64,000 nt of DNA from Chryseobacterium oleae (GTDB taxonomy: Bacteria > Bacteroidota > Bacteroidia > Flavobacteriales > Weeksellaceae), in NCBI RefSeq assembly GCF_900115055.1, contig NZ_FOVD01000001.1, positions 1,178,001 to 1,242,000 of the forward strand, in the 5' to 3' direction. The notes beneath the pieces are model-generated. The model was not told the origin of the DNA. It was given only the letters and a program-made list of their open reading frames with translations, and made no database searches. The translations under genes and the position numbers were made by a program. This document shows positions 59,558 through 64,000 of the stretch, piece after piece (within the stretch, counting starts at the first letter, position 1; each line of letters starts with the position of its first letter).

Positions 59558-60696
59558 TATTTTTTGCTCCAAACTACTCTGTTTATGTAATCGGTATAAC
59601 TCAAAATGATACGTACCATCTTCTCAGAAACATTGGGCATCGAATAATCAGATACCGGTCTGTAATTTCTTTCTTTTCCTGTCTTCTGCTGTTGAAGCTG
59701 TGTCAGCCCTTGTAAAATTCTTTCAGGAGAAAGTCCTACCATCATTACTGATGCCTCTTCCATAGCTTCCGGTCTTTCATGAGCATCTCTGATATTAAGT
59801 GCTCTGAAGTTAAGAATTGATGATTCTTCTGAAATGGTTCCTGAATCAGATAATACGGCATAGCTTCTCATCTGAAGCGCATTATAATCGTGGAAACCCA
59901 GTGGCTTTAAAAACTGGATTTCAGGTCTTACTGCAATCTGTTTTTTATCGATCATGTTTCTTGTTCTTGGATGTGTAGAAACAATGATAGGGTATCCGAA
60001 TTTTTCAGCAATGGCATTAAGGCTTTCCATTAACCCGTTAAAATTCTTTTCTGAATTAATATTCTCTTCTCTGTGTGATGATACTACGAAATATTTTCCT
60101 TCTTCCAGTTCCAGTCTTTTTAAAACGTCTGAACTTTCAATCTGTGGCAGATAATGGGTTAAAACTTCGAACATTGGAGAACCTGTTTTGATAATTCTAT
60201 CCGCAGAAAGTCCTTCTCTTAATAGATATTCACGGGCTATATCCGAGTAAGTAAGATTGATATCTGAAGTATGGTCTACAATTTTACGGTTCGTTTCTTC
60301 CGGAACTCTTTGGTCAAAACATCTGTTTCCAGCTTCCATATGGAAAATAGGAATTTGTCTTTTCTTAGCAGGAATCGCACACAGACAAGAATTGGTATCC
60401 CCCAGAACCAAGAAGGCATCGGGCTGAATTTCTTCAAGAAGCGGATCAATTTTAATCAATATATTCCCAACAGTTTCAGTAGCTGTCTTACCTGCTGCTT
60501 CCAGAAAGTGGTCGGGTTTACGTAATCCAAGATCTTCGAAAAAGATCTGATTCAGTTCATAATCATAGTTTTGTCCGGTATGAACGATAATATGTTCTAT
60601 AGCCTCGGAAGCATCCAAAGCTGATAATACTCTTGATAATCTAATGATCTCCGGTCGTGTTCCCACGACTGTCATAACTTTTAATTTCTTCATCAT
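59557..60696 (-). CDS. wbjD: UDP-GlcNAc 2-epimerase family, UDP-L-FucNAc-forming (WbjD/FnlC/CapG)
   Basis: 379 aa. Non-hydrolysing 2-epimerase of the WecB superfamily. Motifs are VVGTRPEIIRL (9-19), HTGQNYDYELNQIFFEDL, VLGDTNSCL, EAGNRCFDQRVPEETNRKI and SSHREENINSEKNF. The C-terminal SDSGTISEESSIL is followed by a tail of about 70 residues. EAGNRCFDQRVPEE separates this group from WecB/MnaA, where the stretch is EAGLRT. With WbjB and WbjC encoded upstream, it should perform the last step, epimerising UDP-N-acetyl-L-pneumosamine/talosamine to UDP-N-acetyl-L-fucosamine. Its start overlaps the polymerase gene end by 56 nt. Confidence 0.9.
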   Translation of the reverse strand: MMKKLKVMTVVGTRPEIIRLSRVLSALDASEAIEHIIVHTGQNYDYELNQIFFEDLGLRKPDHFLEAAGKTATETVGNILIKIDPLLEEIQPDAFLVLGDTNSCLCAIPAKKRQIPIFHMEAGNRCFDQRVPEETNRKIVDHTSDINLTYSDIAREYLLREGLSADRIIKTGSPMFEVLTHYLPQIESSDVLKRLELEEGKYFVVSSHREENINSEKNFNGLMESLNAIAEKFGYPIIVSTHPRTRNMIDKKQIAVRPEIQFLKPLGFHDYNALQMRSYAVLSDSGTISEESSILNFRALNIRDAHERPEAMEEASVMMVGLSPERILQGLTQLQQQKTGKERNYRPVSDYSMPNVSEKMVRIILSYTDYINRVVWSKK

Positions 60697-61855
60697 AACA
60701 AAATAAAATTATAGATATAATTACTGCTGAAAAGCACCAAAATTCAATATTGGCAAAGATACAGTAAGAAGTTTGAACAAGAACGAGATACTGAACGAAA
60801 AATAAAAAGTAAGGTAAATAATAGATATTCTCTTTAATATACCTTAATCTAAATTTCGCCAGATCTTTAAAATATAAGCCTAGTACAATAAAACCAGCTA
60901 TCCCCATACTCATCAATACCTCCACAAAAATGTTGTGTGGATACATGGTGTCTTTAAATAAGGTAGGGCCTCCAAATAATGGATTACTTTCAAAAATCTC
61001 CCATCCTTTGGATAAATAATAAGACCTTCCATAGGCGTTACCTTCAAAAATAGCATCGTAAATTCTTACAATATATTCTGTAGAAAGAGTGCTATACCTC
61101 AGGTAATAAATACTTATTATAAAAACGAGTATAAATGCAGCCAATAGAAGCCAATACTTTAGCTTATTGATATAAAAAAACATAATAATGACAAGGACTG
61201 CGCCAGCCAACATAGGACTTCTCGCAGACGATATCAGTAAGGTGAATAAACCTAATCCTGCTCCCAGGATCGGTTTTATTTTTTTTGAGGGTGATAAAAA
61301 ATAATAGAAAACTGATAATATGATCAATGAAAGCCCATAGTGTCCGGTGTTGATATAGTAGCTTACGAATATGCCACTCGATCTGGAAAAAATATGCGTT
61401 TCCAGAATGACATATAAAAAACTGCAACCTAACATTATTAATAAAAAATTGAAAATAACATTAGTTAATTTTTCAACCATTTCTTTTGAAAAATTTATGC
61501 TTACAAGAGCCAAAAAAGGAATCATATTCAAACATATTATCCTAATATAAATCTCTGATTCCAGGTTTTTTGTTCTGGTTACAAAGGTATAGTGGCTAAA
61601 ACTATAATAGGTTTTAAATAAATAAAGAAGCCAAAAAAGGCAAATAAAAAATATTGTTGATCTTCTTTTTTTTATATTTTCAAAGTTTTTATATATGATG
61701 TATAAAGCTGTTGAAAATATAATAATACGGAAAGGAACAATAAAATAATGGTTAGGTATATTGAATGGGACTGCAAATGAATAAAAAAAAATATATCCAA
61801 AAGTAATCAGGAAAACGAAAAAGAACTCTATATTATTCTTTCTTAGCATCTCCAT
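60641..61855 (-). CDS. O-antigen/capsule polymerase (Wzy-like)
   Basis: 404 aa, about 11-12 TM helices with one large periplasmic loop around residues 245-305 (RYSTLSTEYIVRIYDAIFEG... and NPLFGGPTLFKDTMYPHNIFVEVLMSMG). That loop resembles the Wzy_C/O-antigen ligase region, in which PHN is typical. It is expected to polymerise lipid-linked repeat units in the periplasm. Sequence conservation in this class is low, so a ligase (WaaL) cannot be excluded. Composition is AT-rich, as is usual for such genes. The last 18 codons lie inside the downstream wbjD frame. Confidence 0.85.
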   Translation of the reverse strand: MEMLRKNNIEFFFVFLITFGYIFFYSFAVPFNIPNHYFIVPFRIIIFSTALYIIYKNFENIKKRRSTIFFICLFWLLYLFKTYYSFSHYTFVTRTKNLESEIYIRIICLNMIPFLALVSINFSKEMVEKLTNVIFNFLLIMLGCSFLYVILETHIFSRSSGIFVSYYINTGHYGLSLIILSVFYYFLSPSKKIKPILGAGLGLFTLLISSARSPMLAGAVLVIIMFFYINKLKYWLLLAAFILVFIISIYYLRYSTLSTEYIVRIYDAIFEGNAYGRSYYLSKGWEIFESNPLFGGPTLFKDTMYPHNIFVEVLMSMGIAGFIVLGLYFKDLAKFRLRYIKENIYYLPYFLFFVQYLVLVQTSYCIFANIEFWCFSAVIISIILFCYDEEIKSYDSRGNTTGDH

Positions 61856-61857
61856 AT

Positions 61858-62976
61858 TTAAACCTCCAAAAAGTAAGTGTCTGCGTCCTCAGCATTAAAC
61901 GGTTCATTAATCCAAAAAATGGTATACAATTCCTCCTCTCCTATATTTTTAATATTATGGGTATACCAGATGGGCATATCCACATAGGCAGGCTCGTTTC
62001 CATCCAGATAAAAGTCCAGCACTTCATCTGTGTCGATTTTTCTTAGCTGGATTAATGCTTTTCCTTTTATGACAGCGAATCTTTCTATTTTTCTGGTATG
62101 GAAATGATTTCCACGGGTGATTCCCGGAACCGTTGTGGAAAAAGAACACTGTCCCCCAATTCCAAGTCTGATCACTTCAACGAAAGCTCCTCTAGGGTCG
62201 ACGTGTTGAGTGAATTTCACAGGATAATGATCCTTAATTTCGAAATAACAACGGAAAGTATTGAAAAGGTTCAGGTCAAACGTTGTAGCTAATTCAGGAA
62301 TTTCTCCATTTTCAAAATACAGGTTCCTGTAGTTCTCCAACTTGCTCAGAACTTCTGAAACTTTGTTTTCTGAAGTATGTGGAACTTCATATAAATCCTG
62401 GGTTTGGGCAGCTTCAATTTTACTGATGATTTCCTGAACAAGTTCTCCTACATAAATAAGCTTCACCTGACCGTCATTATCGATTACAGGGCTCTCACCA
62501 TGCGTAAGTTTATAACAAAACGTGGCAATAAATGAATTATAATTAGGCTTTCCAAACGGCCCAAAAACATTAGGAATAATCAATCCGGAGAATTTTCCTC
62601 CGGATCTCTCAGCCCATTCCGCGAAAAGCGTTCTTCCTTCTTTTTTAGATTTTCCGTATAGGTTATCCTTTTCTTCCTGAGACGATGATGAAAATAGGAT
62701 GTGTGCTTTAGATCCTGTTCTGTCTAATGAAGCCACCAAGCTCTTCACAAGATCAATATTATTATTGAAAATCACTTCAGGATCAGGATGACGGTTCATG
62801 GCTGCCAGATGTACAATGACATCGCACTGTTTTACAAATTCATCCAGCTTTTCTGAATCTTCAAAAAATGATCTTTCAAAGTTGATTCTTTCAAACTGTT
62901 CAGGTTTTAAACCTAAAGTATTATATAAGTGTGAGCCTACAAACCCATTTTGTCCTGTAATTCCTATTCTTTTCAT
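61858..62976 (-). CDS. wbjC: UDP-sugar C4 reductase with cupin domain (WbjC/FnlB/CapF)
   Basis: 372 aa from the ATG at 62976. An N-terminal SDR domain (about 1-245: MKRIGITGQNGFVGSHLYNTL, VIVHLAAMNRHPDP, LFSSSSQEEKDNLYGKSKKEG) is fused to a C-terminal cupin (about 250-372: FTQHVDPRGAFVEVIRLG, TRGNHFHTRKIERFAVIKG, VDMPIWYTHNIKN). This is the CapF architecture: the cupin epimerises C3 and the SDR reduces the C4 ketone, giving UDP-6-deoxy-L-talose-NAc. Second step of UDP-L-FucNAc synthesis. The start is 1 nt after the upstream stop; the longer frame (62991) would overlap it by 14 nt. Confidence 0.93.
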   Translation of the reverse strand: MKRIGITGQNGFVGSHLYNTLGLKPEQFERINFERSFFEDSEKLDEFVKQCDVIVHLAAMNRHPDPEVIFNNNIDLVKSLVASLDRTGSKAHILFSSSSQEEKDNLYGKSKKEGRTLFAEWAERSGGKFSGLIIPNVFGPFGKPNYNSFIATFCYKLTHGESPVIDNDGQVKLIYVGELVQEIISKIEAAQTQDLYEVPHTSENKVSEVLSKLENYRNLYFENGEIPELATTFDLNLFNTFRCYFEIKDHYPVKFTQHVDPRGAFVEVIRLGIGGQCSFSTTVPGITRGNHFHTRKIERFAVIKGKALIQLRKIDTDEVLDFYLDGNEPAYVDMPIWYTHNIKNIGEEELYTIFWINEPFNAEDADTYFLEV

Positions 62977-62977
62977 C

Positions 62978-63400
62978 TTATAAATTTTCAAAATAATCTA
63001 TAGGAAAACGATGATCATCATCTATTTCTCCTAAAGAATAATCTGCCATAACCAATAATTTTGAATTATTTTCTTTGGCCTGAATAGCACTTGCATATCC
63101 TCTGGGAATATGAAGAATGTTTAAATTGTCTGAATCCAAATCAAATCTAAGAATTTGTAATTCTTTTGATGGGTTTTCCCAATCGTCTATTTTAATCAGC
63201 CTGATCAGAAAACTCCCCTGTAAAGCAGAAAACCAACGTTGCTCTATCTTGTGCCCCGTCCAGCCTCTTATAAATTCTGTATCTGCATTTTCTATATGGT
63301 ACATCCTTTTAATTTCAGAAGCATTGAAATTATTATTAAAAGTAAGGCTTCCTCTTTCATCAGAATATTTTCCTCCTTCAAAGATTTTTGGAATTTCCAT
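62978..63400 (-). CDS. Cupin-fold sugar epimerase/isomerase-like protein (WxcM/FdtA-like)
   Basis: 140 aa. Single cupin domain with FEGGKYSDERGSLTFNNNF, MYHIENADTEFIRGWTGHK, QRWFSALQGSFLIRL and ILHIPRGYASAIQA. This is the pattern of the WxcM-like/sugar 3,4-ketoisomerase and RmlC-related group, expected to act on a nucleotide-activated keto sugar. It is inserted between wbjB and wbjC, with gaps of 9 and 1 nt. The extra cupin may channel or proof the unstable keto intermediate, or be a separate sugar branch. The substrate is not known. Confidence 0.82.
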   Translation of the reverse strand: MEIPKIFEGGKYSDERGSLTFNNNFNASEIKRMYHIENADTEFIRGWTGHKIEQRWFSALQGSFLIRLIKIDDWENPSKELQILRFDLDSDNLNILHIPRGYASAIQAKENNSKLLVMADYSLGEIDDDHRFPIDYFENL

Positions 63401-63409
63401 ACGTTTTTT

Positions 63410-64000
63410 TTAATCAGGATACTGTAATATATCTTCTCCCAGAACTTCTTTTCTGATCAACGGAAGTTTTAATAAAAGATTTTTCATGCCTTCTACTCCT
63501 TGTTGTTCTGTATTATGAGAGTGGTAATCTTCTATTTTAGAAATATCTTCTACTCCTTCAGAGAAATACTGTGCATAGTTCAGATCTCTGTTATCAGCTG
63601 GAATTCTGTAAAAATTATCCATATCCTCAGCTTTAATCATTTCTTCACGAGTGCACAATGTTTCATATAGCTTTTCACCGTGTCTGGTTCCAATGATTTT
63701 TATAGGATTATCTGCTTTAAACATTTCTTTTAATGCCTGAGCCAAATCCCCTATAGTACCCGCAGGAGCTTTATTAACAAATAAATCCCCAGGATTTCCA
63801 TGTTCAAATGCAAACAATACCAAATCCACAGCTTCCTCTAAAGACATTAGGAATCGTGTCATATTGGGATCTGTGATGGTAATATCATCTCCGTTTTTAA
63901 TCTGTTTGATAAATAACGGTATTACAGATCCTCTGGAAGCCATTACGTTTCCATATCTGGTAAGACAAACTACTGTTTCATCTAAATTTCTGGAAGCAGC
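63410..64000 (-). CDS. wbjB: UDP-GlcNAc 4,6-dehydratase/5-epimerase (WbjB/FnlA/CapE), 3' part
   Basis: The frame is open to the window edge, so only the C-terminal 196 codons are present. The encoded VVCLTRYGNVMASRGSVIPLF is the classic stretch after the SDR active site in polysaccharide 4,6-dehydratases. ITITDPNMTRFLMSLEEAVDLV and GDLFVNKAPAGTIGDLAQAL follow, then IKIIGTRHGEKLYETLCTREE. This form, with inversion at C5, starts UDP-L-FucNAc synthesis. The downstream genes (cupin, wbjC, wbjD) confirm the pathway. The catalytic Lys/Asp/Met region lies outside the window. Confidence 0.92.
   Translation of the reverse strand, partial: AASRNLDETVVCLTRYGNVMASRGSVIPLFIKQIKNGDDITITDPNMTRFLMSLEEAVDLVLFAFEHGNPGDLFVNKAPAGTIGDLAQALKEMFKADNPIKIIGTRHGEKLYETLCTREEMIKAEDMDNFYRIPADNRDLNYAQYFSEGVEDISKIEDYHSHNTEQQGVEGMKNLLLKLPLIRKEVLGEDILQYPD

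Noticed and set aside
59557..60696. Plain WecB (UDP-ManNAc synthesis) assignment
   Set aside because: The EAGNRCFDQRVPEE stretch and the wbjB/wbjC neighbours point to the UDP-L-FucNAc-forming WbjD/FnlC group.

Overview
The window reads as chromosomal DNA of a Chryseobacterium-like member of the Flavobacteriales (Bacteroidota). The evidence is a type IX secretion regulator (PorX), a T9SS sorting-domain protein, SusC/TonB-type and other outer-membrane barrels, a GH92 mannosidase, a fused lpxC/fabZ gene, low GC content and promoters of the Bacteroidota type (TTG/TTTG at -33, TAnnTTTG at -7). The genus is inferred from overall similarity and was not computed. No rRNA, tRNA, CRISPR array, prophage or insertion-sequence transposase was seen.

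Layout. 1-11.3 kb: end of a GH92 mannosidase; a minus-strand operon (dicarboxylate/cation symporter, PhyH-type dioxygenase, small membrane protein); two BON-domain envelope proteins; a large outer-membrane barrel; a secreted S15/CocE hydrolase. 11.4-13.3 kb: alkylation repair (AlkB, Ada/Ogt-like). 13.3-16.9 kb: agmatinase and arginine decarboxylase (putrescine synthesis) on either side of a HAD phosphatase. 17-25.7 kb: an overlapping trio (cobalamin adenosyltransferase, thiamine pyrophosphokinase, lipoprotein phosphatase), a TonB receptor, a lipoprotein, a DinB protein, an Ntn amidohydrolase and a WYL regulator. 26-31 kb: MsbA-like ABC exporter, flavohaemoglobin plus Rrf2/NsrR-type regulator behind a strong palindrome, and LptB with an extra C-terminal domain. 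31-36 kb: TM2 protein, an unrecognised protein with gasdermin-like features, an AT-rich polytopic membrane protein, hemB, and a tiny T9SS-sorted protein. 36-38.5 kb: NatA/NatB-type ABC exporter. 38.6-46.5 kb: an outer-membrane barrel, sucD, and the lipid A block (lpxD, lpxC/fabZ, lpxA, efp, a second lpxD-like gene) preceded by an HD hydrolase. 47-55.9 kb: S41 peptidase, porX, YciI, exonuclease III, RlpA, two secreted proteins of unknown role, rimO. 55.9-64 kb: one tightly packed minus-strand surface polysaccharide operon, running off the window, with all three steps to UDP-N-acetyl-L-fucosamine plus polymerase, glycosyltransferase, initiating transferase and rmlC.

Working together: the right half is largely an envelope-building region (lipid A, LPS export ATPase, O-antigen/capsule sugar synthesis), with the T9SS regulator in the middle. 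The most unusual protein-level observations are the gasdermin-like ORF at 31.7 kb and the LptB fusion at 29.8 kb. Non-coding DNA is rich in dispersed repeats: two MITE-like families with terminal inverted repeats, a four-copy ~98-bp tandem array, and several short REP-like palindromes. Many genes end in clear intrinsic terminators, and several have near-consensus promoters that settle disputed start codons.
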